From Nematopogon swammerdamellus (lineage: Eukaryota > Arthropoda > Insecta > Lepidoptera > Adelidae): a stretch of 64,000 bases of DNA. Each line of letters begins with the position of its first letter. Within the stretch, counting starts at the first letter, position 1. The position numbers were made by a program, and so were the translations under genes. The notes beneath the pieces were generated by a model. It saw only the letters and a list, made by a program, of their open reading frames with translations, was not told the DNA's origin and did not search any database. Below, in pieces: positions 42,522 to 52,811 of this stretch. Where the stretch lies: NCBI GenBank assembly GCA_946902875.1, contig OX336345.1:15841395-15905394 (forward strand), in the 5' to 3' direction.

Positions 42522-42768
42522 AAAATAGCCCCACTGCACCTCTCCTAAAAGGCGACAGGTTCGCCACCTCTCACCTTGGCACGGTACTTCCACCGAGTCA
42601 TGCAGCAAGTGGGTCTTCATGCCTTACTTGCTGCTTGATCGATTTAATCTTGTTCGAATACTTTGCGAAACGTGGTGGTTTGTGTTGTGCTGTAATTTAG
42701 CAGAGTTCTTGCAGCACAACACCGATTACTCTGCTTACCCCGATTGTCGGGATTCAGCGTGTGTGATA
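42522..42768 (+). repeat. Family D repeat, internally deleted
   Basis: AATAGCCCCACTGCACCTCTCC, AAAAGGCGACAGG, CACCTCTCACCTTGGCACGG, CATGCAGCAAGTGGGTC, CAGCACAACACCGATTACTC and TGTCGGGATTCAGCGTGTG. Confidence 0.8.
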
Positions 42769-42774
42769 TGTTCT

Positions 42775-43012
42775 GTGAATAAAGCAAAGTTCTACGGGCG
42801 ACCGGCCGTGTAAAGTACGTAATATATAAATATCCTTTACAACTCGAAAACCAATTTATCGATTAACATACGGTTTTCACTGTTATATCCTGTCACTTCT
42901 CAAGATGGTTTAGGTTATAAATATTAACACTGCGTCATCGGCGGTAAGTGAAAAGGGAAAACTCTGAACACGCGAAACGAAGCTACCGGCAAAAGCTACT
43001 CTTATTAATATT
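42775..43012. repeat. Family F repeat with Helitron-like end
   Basis: AATAAAGCAAAGTTCTACGGGC and CAACTCGAAAACCAATTTATCG, CATACGGTTTTCACTG are shared with 58925-59030. Near 42970-43000, GCGAAACGAAGCTACCGGC AAAAGCTAC resembles the Helitron-like terminus. Confidence 0.55.
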
Positions 43013-43309
43013 ATAACTTGTCCAAAGTTTTACCCTCAAAAAACTCCTATAGAACCTTGTCGCACTCTCTTCCGCTTCGCTCACAGAGCTAAGCGGTCAC
43101 GTGCGTCGAGCTAGAGGCACTTCATTACGTGACACGGCCCTTTGTGCCGTCGAAAGTCGAAAGGAGCCCTGAAAAAGAGGCCCGTCAAGCATGGACCTAT
43201 CACAGACGTGCCGGCCCGAGGAACAGTGCTGGATACTCAAACACAGCCGATTTGCTGTTGCCTCTCATCTCTCGTTCCTCTCATTTAGGCTTCCACATCA
43301 CCGAACAAA
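43013..43309. other. No recognised feature
   Basis: Part of an 80-codon frame (43129-43371); may include more decayed LINE upstream of the next entry but I cannot show it. Confidence 0.35.
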
Positions 43310-43435
43310 GACGACCTAATAGAGGTATCCGGGAGCGGATGAATAAGAACAGCGGAGACAGCGCGTGGTGACGTACCGTCGCAGAGGCCTATGTCCAGCA
43401 GTTGAACGATAAGGGATGATGATGATGATAACCAA
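43310..43435 (+). mobile_element. RTE-like LINE 3' end, decayed
   Basis: RTVAEAYVQQLNDKG-stop follows a TGA interruption, then (GATGAT)n at 43413-43429. It matches WRALGETYVQQLTDTG at 23740-23910. Confidence 0.8.
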
Positions 43436-43819
43436 AAATAAAGTGAAACCTCCGTTCCCGACTCGGCCACAAGACAGAAGCGGAACTCTGGCAGATCATT
43501 CAGAGCTTGAATTTTTAGGGTTCGGAAGGGAAAAAAAAAACAGTTGCTATAGTGAATACATTGTGTCTTCCCGTCGTCTACCCGTCTGCCTATGGGTCTA
43601 TCTATCTGATAGTTCCACAGAACAGCGTTTGGCTGCCGTCTTCCCACAGCCGGCCACCCTATAGAGCGCGCGGCGCGTGTTCTTTTTACCCGCTTGCGCG
43701 AAGTGAAAAGGAGGTCTGTTTTTTTATTCTGTGGATCACATGTATTCCTGTACGTATGACTTCCTCCATGGTCCAGATTTAATGTAAAACCTTAGATACC
43801 TTTGTACCTTTATAGATTT
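43436..43819. other. No recognised feature
   Basis: Short overlapping frames on both strands, none recognisable. Confidence 0.4.
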
Positions 43820-43965
43820 TAGAGTAAAATCCGTCCGGATTGATACCATCGCGCTGACATTTCCTCTTGTCAGTCTAGTTTTTGGGACCAAAGGGAAGTA
43901 CTGACTAGTGCTGTCCAGAACCTGGCGTACTTGGCTGACATCATGACTGCATCAAGTCTGCGATC
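43820..43965 (+). mobile_element. Family C SINE, very diverged
   Basis: AATCCGTCCGGATTGATACC, ATCGCGCTGACATTTC, CAAAGGGAAGTACTGAC and CTGACATCATGACTG follow family C order at low similarity. Confidence 0.5.
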
Positions 43966-44427
43966 ACTTTTGAAAGCCTTAAAAAAACTAACTGAAAAAC
44001 TACTGAACATCGGACAAATATCTTCTGTCATCTTAAACAGCCTCCAAAATCGTATCTGTAAAATATCAAGTGTCCACTTTCAATCACAAGCATGCTTCAA
44101 CGCTCATTGAACGCGGCTAAGGGCGCCGAAATATGAAGGAATTGCCCGCGCGTGCTCACTCATCGGAGAGCCAATCTAAGGAGATACTACATGGACGACG
44201 AAGAGAAGAAAATTAAGCGATGAGAGGATAGAAATAAACTGTATTAATTTTCGATTAGTTTTCAAACTTCGGCAAGTACTTGCTTATCAGCACCCAATCA
44301 CTGTCCTATTAAATTAATTGGTACCGCTTTAGCCTTTTTATTTTGGCCGATGTTGCGTTGCTGCACACCCTGGAGGCCCTGTAAACACTGCATTGATTGA
44401 GTCGCTCTCGGGTTACAAATGGACAAA
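43966..44427. other. No recognised feature
   Basis: No gene or repeat identified. Confidence 0.4.
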
Positions 44428-45488
44428 CTGGGTGTTGTAACGGTCAGTACATTAATTTAGGAAATGATTATTGGGATCAATAGTAACAAAAAACTCAAAT
44501 AACTTTTTTTTCAGAATTCCCTTTAAATAAAAAGTTACAGTTTTCATACAAACTAATTGATTAATTTAGTGTAAAAAGGATCTAATGTTCTGCACTAACG
44601 TGTGAATGAAAGGCGCGCGGTGAGTGAGCGAGCAAGGACGAGTGAACGGAGCGAGGAGATGCGTGGCGGCGGCGCACAGTGGGTCGAGACTGCTATGTAA
44701 GGGACATAGGGATTTTTTTTACAAATTTCATTTTTTAACAACACCGATCGATAGGTCTCATCATTCTGATGAATAGTTGTCATTAAACATTTTCGTCTAA
44801 AACTGATAGTTTGCCAGGAAAAAAATATTTTTAAATTTTGATGTATGGAATTAGACATAAAACGCTCCGTTTCGGCCAAGTCTTGACAGATCTTGCTTTA
44901 AAACTATTTAAGCATTGTTCTGTGGTTTATTGACTATAATCCTACACTATCAGCGCGCGCCCAATGTTGCCCGTTCACGAGTTATGTGGATCCTAAAAAT
45001 CAATTAAAAATGTAAGTAAAAATTTTTCTTTTAATTTCTAGAATCATAGGGCATTAACAGATTTAATCTAAATAATTGTTTTATATAAAAGTACTAACAA
45101 ATAGATAAAGTTCTTAATTTTAAAACATTATTTTATCGTAAAGATGCATCAAAATCTAATAAAAAATTATAAAAGTGTTTATTAATCAGACACAGTTACA
45201 TAATATTAAACATGTTTTGTACATAGAATGCATGACGCATGACAAATAGTACCTATACTCAGATGTATCTACACTGTACCCGCTAGTTCTAGCTATTTGA
45301 TGGACACTGTCGCCTAAACTGGCCCTAAGACTGTTTCATAGGCGACATTGTTTGGTCAAACCACTGGTGATTACATTTGGGTACTTAACTCTGATCTTAT
45401 ATTAAAAATTTTTAAACCTATAGTTATATATACATACTTATTCTAATTTAACTGTGCACGGTGAGTGAGAGAGACTCGTTAGTGCAGT

Positions 45489-45982
45489 GTGTGCGTTAAA
45501 TGTGTAAGTGCATTGCAAGACAACCCACACGATGACGCCTTAATCGAAAGGTTCCACGTTATTTTGCGGACAGCGGCTTCAAGAGAGCGAGTGGATCTTC
45601 CAAAATTCTGGAAATTTTGTGAAGATACAGCAACTTTGTATATCCAGTTATATCCGTGGTACTACATGCCCTCTATCTAGGCTCTAGCGTACATAAGTTG
45701 CTTGTGCATGGAACGGATATAATAGAACATTTTGAACTTTTACCAATCGAGAAACTGTCGGAAGAAGCATCGGAGGCTAGAAATAAGGATTTCCGTAAAT
45801 ATAGAGGGAACCATTCCAGAAAAGTAAGTAGGACAGCGACAAATGAAGATATCTTGCATAATCTTCTCATGCCATCCGATCCAAAACTTACTTCTCTAAG
45901 GCCAAGAATGGCCAAACAACGGAGAATGGATTTCTCACCAGGAGCAATCGAGCTTTTGGTGTCTCTTACCCGCCCGAGTTAG
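45489..45982 (+). pseudogene. Transposon protein C-terminal exon, left-arm copy
   Basis: Frame 1 (45489-45680) reads CVKCVSALQDNPHDDALIER, RERVDLPKFWKFCEDTATL, QLYPWYYMPS. An 11-bp duplication near 45670 shifts the frame, and 45690-45982 continues SVHKLLVHGTDIIEHFEL, LPIEKLSEEASEARNKDFR, KYRGNHSRKVSRTATNEDI, MPSDPKLTSLRP. The S.HK.L.HG...LP...LSEEA.EARNK..RKYR..H.RK.SR pattern recurs, as I remember, in insect transposon-linked proteins of unnamed type. A TTAGTGCAG acceptor-like site precedes 45488, so this looks like a last exon. DNA-binding and catalytic domains are not visible. Confidence 0.6.
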
Positions 45983-46450
45983 AGAAGACATCAGGTGACA
46001 AAGGTACTATGTAACAAAAACAAAAAGCTGAGAAAAATGAGGTCAAAGTTTTGACTTTTGAATAATTTTTTTTCTATACCTGATAACTAACTGACTAAGT
46101 TTACTTTGTATGAACATGAAACGCGTACAAAACCATGCATTAATACAAAATCAAGCGTTTATGTGGATGAAGGTGTTTTGTACACATAGCTCTCTCATCA
46201 TGCACAAAAAATTCAATTTATGAGATGATCTTTGGAGATGATCAAACTGGAATAAGGTGTTTTATGACCATAACACCTTCACCACTTGAATAACTCCTAT
46301 TTTCGTCGTGATTTCGGATTTTCTGTCAGTGCCACTTGATTACTCGGCACGGCACAACACCTTCATCTACGGTAAAAAATGCATTTCTAAAAAAATTTTA
46401 CATAGTACCTTCGTCCACTCACGTCTTCGAATGTATTACGAATTTATTTA

Positions 46451-46560
46451 TTTATGATTGCTCTTGGTGAGAGATCCATTCTCCGTTGTTTGGCCATTCT
46501 TGGTCTTAGAGAAGTAAGTTTTAGATCGGATGACTTGAGAATATTATGCAAGTAACGACT
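46451..46560 (-). repeat. Third partial copy of the arm end
   Basis: ATTGCTCTTGGTGAGAGATC, CCATTCTCCGTTGTTTGGCC, and ATCGGATGACTTGAGA repeat 46649-46745 in direct orientation, inside the spacer. It adds an asymmetric extra segment to the palindrome. Confidence 0.85.
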
Positions 46561-46639
46561 ACAGCTTATACAATACAATAAAAAAATATTAATCAATCAT
46601 TTATATAAATAAATTCTAAATCGGGCGGGTAAGAGATAC

Positions 46640-47097
46640 CAAAAGCTCGATTGCTCTTGGTGAGACTTCCATTCTCCGTTGTTTGGCCATTCTTGGCCTT
46701 AGAGAAATAAGTTTTGGATCGGATGACATGAGACGATTATGCAAGATATCTTCATTTGTCGCTGTCCTACTTACTTTTCTGGAATGGTTCCCTCTATATT
46801 TACGGAAATCCTTATTTCTAACCTCCGATGCTTCTTCCGACAGTTTCTCGATTGGTAATGTTCTAAATGTTCTATTATATCCGTTTCATGCACAAGCAAC
46901 TTATGTACGCTAGAGGGCATGTAGTACCACGGATATAACTGGATATGCAAAGTTGCTGTATCTTCACGAAATTTCCAGAATTTTGGAAGATCCACTCGCT
47001 CTCTTGAAGCCACTGTCTGCAAAATAACGTGGAACCTTTCAATTAAGGCTTCATCGTGTGGGTTGTCTTGCAATGCACTCACACATTTAACGCACAC
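46640..47097 (-). pseudogene. Transposon protein C-terminal exon, right-arm copy
   Basis: Minus-strand partner of 45489-45982. Here the frame runs without the 11-bp insertion through LYPWYYMPSSVHKLLVHET and DIIEHLE. A one-base loss near 46858 then shifts it (LPIEKLSEEASE is out of frame). The arms are therefore broken at different points, and each preserves the stretch the other has lost. Confidence 0.65.
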
Positions 47098-48131
47098 ACT
47101 GCACTAATGAGTCTCTCTCACTCACCGCGCACAGATAAATTGGAATAAGTATGTATATATAACTATAGGTTTAAAAAAATTAAATATAAGATCAAAGTTA
47201 AGTACCCAAATGTAATCACCAATGGTTTGACCAAACAATGTCGCCTATGAAACAGTCTTAGGGCCAGTTTAGGCGACAGTGTTCATCAAATAGCTCGAAC
47301 TAGCGGGTACAGTGTAGATACATCTGAGTATAGGTACTATTTGTCATGCATCATGCATTCTATGTAAAAATATCTTTAATATATGTAACTTTCTCTGATT
47401 AATAAACACTTTTATAATTTTTTTATTAGATTTTGATGTATCTTTACGATAAACTAATGTTTTAAAATTAAGAACTTTATCTATTTGTTAGTACTTTTAT
47501 ATAAAACAATTATTTAGATTAAATCTATTAATGCCCTATGATTCTAGAAATAAAAAAAAATATTTTTACTTACATTTTTAATTGATTTTTAGGATCCACA
47601 TAACTCGTGAACGGGCAACATTGGGCGCGCGCTGATAGTGTAGGATTATAGTCAATAAACCACAGAACAATGCTTAAATAGTTTTAAAGCAAGACCTGTC
47701 AAGACTTGGCCGAAACGAGCGTTTTATGTCTAATTCCATACATCAAAATTTGAAAATATTTTTTTCCTGGCAAACTATCAGTTTCAGACGAAAATGTTTA
47801 ATGACAACTATTCATCAGAATGACGAGACCTATCGATGGGTGTTTTAAAAAAATGAAATTTGTAAAAAAAATCCCTATGTCCCTTATATAGCAGTCTCGA
47901 CCCACTGTGCGGCGGCGCGGTGGGAGTTTTTCGATCCCGACCGTTCCCGCGCCAGCACCCTCACCCCGCGCGCGTCAAATTACACTCAACGAAAACATAA
48001 ATTTCAAAAATGTATATCTCGAAAACTAGAGACTTTAGAGAAAAAATACTTACTTTTTTCTCTCGGAAAAACATGAGGATTGCGCTGGCGAAATTAATGT
48101 ACTGGCCGTACATGTAATGTACAACATCCTG

Positions 48132-48394
48132 TACATATGGAGACAACAGACATTGCATTTTATAAGTCGTGCGGATATTTTTAGCATATACTTGATTTTT
48201 TTTTCCTTTCTATTATACTGTGGAAAGCTCGATACGCGGTTTCTTTCAAGGGGATACTCAATATTCAGTAGGCAGGCGCTTGTCTCCGATATTGACCTAA
48301 TTACTCGCTCAAGGACTCGTTCCATATTGTCAAAGACTATTAAAATATTTAACGAATCCGTGAATCGGCAATTTAAAAAAATATTAAATCAATC
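48132..48394. other. No recognised feature
   Basis: Part of a 128-codon frame (48117-48503) that ends in antisense LINE sequence; not supported as a gene. Confidence 0.35.
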
Positions 48395-48515
48395 AATCAT
48401 CAGCCTGTATCGGTCCGCTGCTGGACATAGGTCTCTCCCAAGGCACGCCACCTCATGCGGTCTTCCACTTTCTCATCCAGCCATTCCCGGCTACCTATTG
48501 TAGGTCATCTGTATA
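48395..48515 (-). mobile_element. RTE-like LINE 3' end, decayed
   Basis: The minus strand encodes WMRKW, a frameshift, then DRMRWRALGETYVQQRTDTG-stop. Same family as 15239 and 23740. Confidence 0.82.
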
Positions 48516-48569
48516 AAAAAAATCCTTATTTTTAGACAGAGCACAGCAAATCTCTCCCACTTTTCCTTT

Positions 48570-48978
48570 CGTGTTTCCATTCAGTTCAGTGTACCCGGCA
48601 CGACCAAACGGAGCACCGGTTTGCGCATCGAGATATATTACTAGAGAATTCGCAGCGAAAAAAGTTTCAAAGAAATCAAGTCTAAATAACTGAGGTTATA
48701 TTTGATTTCTTCAGGGAAGGAAGCGGGGTAGCGCGACGCGGAGAGCCGAGCGGCAGAGGCAAAGCGGAGTTTGAGGCGGGTGGTGGTCGTCAGCGTATCG
48801 CGATCGACTAACTCATTTGCAGCTGAATGGCTTCAACTCGATGGCACATGACGCGCTGTCCGAATACACTCTCTAGTATGACGGACATATATATTGATGG
48901 TTTGCACCTATGAAATTCACACAGAACAGTATATGTGCAGGTGATGTAGCCAACCATATCAGTTTCCATAAAATAGCA
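48570..48978 (+). mobile_element. Family C SINE split by family G copy 2
   Basis: 48570-48620 (TTTCCATTCAGTTCAGTG, CCCGGCACGACC) is mid-SINE. 48937-48978 (GGTGATGTAGCCAACCATAT, CAGTTTCCATAAAA) is its 3' end. About 315 bp between them includes family G copy 2 (48640-48890: CAGCGTATCGCGATCGACTA, TTTGCAGCTGAATGGCTTC). Some SINE bases are also missing, so insertion plus deletion is likely. Confidence 0.65.
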
Positions 48979-49312
48979 CCATGTATTGTTTGCTTGCACG
49001 TTCCGTACGCCACCAGGAAACAGCATTATTTTTCACAGAAGAAAAGGAGCATGGGGTGAGGAAAATCAGCAAAGATTGGCACCACCGCACCGACCCGGCC
49101 CGAGTGATCCGCGCGTGTCGAACACGCTCAGCAAAGTTCGATGAAAACTTTCGCCGAAATCCGACACTGCTAGAAAACGACCGGCCTGCGAGGAAGGAAA
49201 GGCAAAGATTCCACTTAGCTAAGAAAACAAGGCACACTCATTGGTATACCGCAGGTCGCGTACGTACCGTGGTCGCATTTCTTAACGACCATTACAAAAA
49301 TAAATAAATTAA
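48979..49312 (+). other. Unidentified 108-codon frame, open on both strands
   Basis: The plus frame (48981-49307) is basic (RVIRACRTRSAKFDENFRR, NDRPARKERQRFHLAKKTR). The minus frame (48959-49237) reads RARITRAGSVRWCQ-like sequence. Codon composition is less AT-biased than the surroundings. No domain recognised. It starts right after the SINE A-tail, suggesting transposed sequence. Confidence 0.35.
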
Positions 49313-49319
49313 ATACTAA

Positions 49320-49722
49320 GTTATACAGTCCCTTGGAGGTGTAAAAAAATCAAGCTTCTAAGTCAACGCTATCGAAAGATACGGTCATTTATGTCACATA
49401 TTTTGATAATCTCAAACTCACTCATCAAAACCTATGGGGTACTTGACTTAAAATCACGAAATTTTACAAGAAGCAAGGTTTCACAGCACAAGTAAAGCGC
49501 GAAAATCGTTAATTACTAGTTATATCAGATAACAATATATATTTTTGGTTATTTTGTGTTTGCTCTATCATATAAACTTTAATACATACAAGCTTCCAGC
49601 TTGGCGTGATTATAGTGCAAACTGTAAAGTAAAACAACACGGTAATAAAAAGCGGCCAATTACGTGGTGGTACGGAACCCTCGGTGCGCGAATCTGAGTC
49701 ACACTTGACCGGTTTTTATGCA
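49320..49722 (+). repeat. Family B2 repeat, second copy
   Basis: ACAGTCCCTTGGAGGTG, ATCAAGCTTCTAAGTCAACG, GATACGGTCATTTATG, CAAACTCACTCATCAAAAC, then GTGGTACGGAACCCTCGG and TGAGTCACACTTGACCGG. Parallel to 8780-9008. Confidence 0.8.
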
Positions 49723-50145
49723 TTTATTACCTTCTACACCAGCGCAGCGTTGTCAGCCCATCAAAACTAACCTCCCCCTTGGCCTATCCTTTTGAATTAT
49801 TGAGCTCTACCATTCCCTCTCTCGCAGAGGTGGCCGGGACTACGGGAGACGAGGGCCGCTCTACCGAATAAGGACGCCGGCTTACAGGCTTATCTTACAA
49901 ACTCGCCGACAGCTCCTGGCGACACCACAAGCCCTGGTACTCAGCAGGAACTGGTGGGCGAGAAATTTGATGAATAAGTCTGTCACTCTCGTTTTCTCCC
50001 ATCTATCCCTCAAACACTGAGCGAAAAGGGCATTTATAAATAAAATCTACAAAATCGAGGTTTCGTATGTATTTCCTTATTTCCTCCTCCAAAACGTGAC
50101 CGATTTTTAAGCTTTTTTTAACATACATACATACATATCACACAC
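49723..50145. other. No recognised feature
   Basis: A GC-moderate patch at 49800-49930 has no frame of note. Confidence 0.4.
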
Positions 50146-50460
50146 GCTGAATCCCGACAATCGGGGTAAGCAGAGCAATCGGTGTTGTGCTGCAAGAACT
50201 CTGCTAAATTACAGCACAACACCGACCACCACGTTTCGCAACGTATTCGAACAAGACATCGATCGATCAAGCAGCAAGTAAGGCACGAAGAACCACCTGC
50301 TGCATGACTTGGTGGAAGTACCGTGCCAAGGTGAGAGGTGGCGAGCCTGTCGCCCTTTAGCACGGCATCTTGTCCTTATCCCTTAGTCGCCTTTTACGAC
50401 ATGCACGGGGAGAGATGCAGTGGGGCTATTATTTTTAAGTACCGGCCCCACACAGTACTA
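50146..50460 (-). repeat. Family D repeat, near-complete
   Basis: Minus strand: GTGGGGCCGGTACTTAAAAA, CACTGCATCTCTCCCCGTG, TAAAAGGCGACTAAGGG, GGCTCGCCACCTCTCACC, CAGCACAACACCGATTGC, GATTGTCGGGATTCAGCGTG. The best preserved D copy. Confidence 0.88.
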
Positions 50461-50736
50461 AAAAAAGCTTTTTTTAACCTGCCCTGAATTATGTGTACTG
50501 ACGGGACGTCTGTTCCCGGCGTTTTATTTTAGGGATATTTGGCGGGTGGGAACTTATAAGAAATTACTTACAAAAAATTGCGAAACGTACAGACATGCCG
50601 GTGGCACATAATTATTTAATGTAATTTTTTTTTATATAACTTGAAACAAAGTAAATTAACCTATGCATCTATACTTTAAGTTAATTGCCATATGTTAGTA
50701 AGTTTACTTAATTATAATAAGTTATAATATATACAT
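50461..50736. other. AT-rich, nothing recognised
   Basis: No gene or repeat. Confidence 0.45.
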
Positions 50737-51013
50737 ACACGGTGTTGCAGTTGCCCCCGTAATATTTTTAACTGGCATAAGGGGGTTATTCTATTATGTG
50801 AAACTAAACAACTTCTGTGGCGAAAAAAAAATTTTGAAACAAAAAAAAATATTTTTTCCATACAAATTTTAGATACCTACCTATTCTCAAAATGTAGGGA
50901 GAAAAAAAATTTTTTTTCTTTAAATTAAAAAGTCGTAGAACAAATAAGTTGTTCTATTTCACGTACAGAATCACCCCCTTTCGGGTTTTACGGTTGGGGT
51001 TGCAACACCGTGT
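50737..51013. mobile_element. MITE family 4, about 275 bp
   Basis: Left end ACGGTGTTGCAGTTGCCCCC and right end GGGGTTGCAACACCGTG are inverted, as are GGGGGTTATTCTATTATGTG and CACGTACAGAATCACCCCC further in. TA lies on both sides, which fits a Tc1/mariner-type MITE. Non-coding, A/T-rich loop. Confidence 0.82.
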
Positions 51014-51460
51014 ATATATATTTCATTTATCTTTTCCATTTATTAATAATATAAATTTTTTTTATAATTACGTTAGAACACAGTTATCGCATGAATGAGG
51101 AAACAATTTACTTTTATTATAAAAATATAAGTCGTTTATTAAGTTATAGCATTTCTTTGCATATATTAACCACAGCAAAGCTGTAATACAGTGAATAGAG
51201 CTAAAAGTGAATAAAGTTCTTCACTATTACGTCAGTAGTGATAATGACAAAGTTAGGCCTCAAGTGTTGTGCGAACTCATCATTATGTAGGAACGAGTAG
51301 AACTCAAACACAGGACTTCGAAGCCCCGAGGAAGACTCGGCGAGTAATTAGAAAGAGCCACGAAGCTTTGTTTGTCTGTGTGTCACGAACAGACATCTCA
51401 CGATGACACGACTATCATACTCTTCAGTAAGGTTTCCAGTGGAATATTGTGAAATAAATA
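51014..51460. other. No recognised feature
   Basis: AT-rich; no gene. Confidence 0.4.
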
Positions 51461-51520
51461 AACCTGGCAAGTGTGAGTCGGACTCGCGCACCGAGGGCTC
51501 CGTACCACCACGTCATTAGC
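51461..51520 (-). repeat. Family A/B 3' terminus
   Basis: CCTGGCAAGTGTGAGTCGG, ACTCGCGCACCGAGGGCTCC, GTACCACCACGTCA. Only the terminal 55 bp remains. Confidence 0.75.
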
Positions 51521-51884
51521 CTGTTTTTGTTGTTTGATCTATTACTTTAGAGTTAGGACTATAATCATCATACCAAGTTTAACGCTTGCATGTATTACGA
51601 TAGAGCAACAACAAAAAAACATTGAAGAAACCAGTTTGTTGTATTTTATTTTATTATTTGTTACTATATTCTCCATAATAACAAATATTTCGCGTTACGA
51701 TAGCGATGAGCCCTCTCTTTATGACTGAGGTTGTTTCACATTCTTAGATTTATCTTGTGCGAGATTTTTCGACTTTAGTCGCACGCCATATAGTCCGAGT
51801 TAAAACTTTGAACGTGCACAGCTTCAACAATATTTATTTATCATTCGTATATACAGGTGATAATGATAACACACTACCAATAAG
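51521..51884. other. No recognised feature
   Basis: A 64-codon frame (51534-51728) is unsupported. Confidence 0.4.
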
Positions 51885-52685
51885 GGGTGGTTCTGGATTC
51901 TTCGGTAGAAAATAAGCCAGCGCCGTCTTCTAGCCCCACCCATCTGTTTATTTTTCTACGTGTGCCCCGGACTCTCGTTGAAACTGCCCTTACGATGGAG
52001 ATCTGCGTCTTTGTTTTCAACCATCCCACGATGTGTTAGTAAGGCTTCTGCCACTTGTCGGCTAGTTTAGTTGCTGTTCGTTTTATAAAATTATTAAATT
52101 CAATGCCAATGGCACCATCCAAGCTATTACCACGGGCGTAAATGATGCTCGGAGGTCTTCGGCGGCCCTGTCGTATTTACGATGTTTTTCACGCGAATGG
52201 TTATGTGAGATGTTGTGCCATGTTGTTTTGTATGGGGAGGCGTCAGCATTTACTATGCGTGCGTCAAAAAAAGCCTTCCTCGCTGGTTCGCAAACTCCGT
52301 GAAGCATGAGGTCAGCTTTAAGTGCTGGGCTGTTCGCGCATGATCAGTGCGACGGTGGCTGCGCCCCATGCTAGTTCTGCTCATTCTTTGCAATCATCTC
52401 TGTGCTGGTCATGGCCATGCTTTACGAGACCTCCTTTTTTCAGTTAAGAACGTGGTTTAGTTCGAACTGCTTCTCACCACAGCCATCGCAGCAGTTTGGT
52501 AGTCCTGCTGGTTCGTATCCATAACGTATTGCTAAACCATCTCTAAATTGTGTCGCTGTGAGGACTATGTGGTAGTTGGACGTGGGTGCAATAGTAAGCC
52601 ATTGTGAGCATTTTGACTCTACTGCTCTTTTGTTTGATACTCCGTTGCATTTTGGTTGGTAGTTTTGTTATGACGTTCTCATAAG
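51885..52685 (-). pseudogene. Decayed retroelement gene: C-terminal region after the reverse transcriptase
   Basis: Reading the minus strand without requiring an ATG gives, in order, [55 protein letters not shown] then a stop where a cysteine codon is expected, [38 protein letters not shown], a frameshift, [28 protein letters not shown], a stop, then HIVGWLKTKTQISIVRA and EDGAGL. The order S.WL...FRD.LA.RY...LP..CDGCG..F...H.L and then D...HG.W...FD.R..D.D...Y...FTP...S.DG..G.E is one I recall from reverse-transcriptase-associated proteins in many eukaryote genomes; the clade is uncertain. CDGCG plus a downstream His/Cys looks zinc-binding. Several stops and at least one frameshift: inactive. 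The polymerase core is not present. Confidence 0.72.
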
Positions 52686-52811
52686 TTATGTTTTCTTTTC
52701 TTTTTTCGACATTCCCTTGCTTCACATATCGCGGCTGTTGCATGACGTTGGTGATCGTTAACATTTAGCTCCGAACCTGACAATATAGATTTTATTAGTT
52801 TCTTGTTGGCT

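Larger units (their letters stand above)
44675..47909. mobile_element. Palindromic (foldback) DNA transposon, 3235 bp
   Basis: Begins CACAGTGGGTCGAGACTGCT at 44675; its reverse complement ends at 47909. Flanked by CGGCGGCG on both sides (44667-44674, 47910-47917), an 8-bp duplication as made by hAT- or P-type transposases. The two arms, 44675-45978 and 46625-47909, are inverted copies with scattered substitutions and small indels, so most of the element can fold on itself. The centre (45979-46624) is more diverged but still has inverted pieces, e.g. AAGGTACTATGTAA at 46002 against TTACATAGTACCTT at 46398. Superfamily is inferred only from duplication length. Confidence 0.88.
44428..48131. mobile_element. 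MITE family 3, second copy, split by a 3.2-kb element
   Basis: 44428-44674 matches the left half of the solo MITE (TGTTGTAACGGTCAGTACAT, GGATCTAATGTTCTGCAC, GGCGCGCGGTGAGTGAGCG). 47910-48131 matches its right half (AAAACATGAGGATTGCGCTGG, AATTAATGTACTGGCCGT). The right terminus carries about 11 extra bases. Joining the halves with one CGGCGGCG copy gives a gap-free alignment to 25045-25075. Confidence 0.88.

Noticed and set aside
44428..48131. Treating the 3.2-kb palindrome as an assembly inversion artefact
   Set aside because: The arms differ by many substitutions and distinct indels, the two outer flanks are different MITE halves, and an 8-bp duplication is present, all of which favour a real insertion.
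48117..48503. 128-codon frame
   Set aside because: Its 3' third is the antisense of an RTE-like LINE end and its start lies in the MITE terminus.
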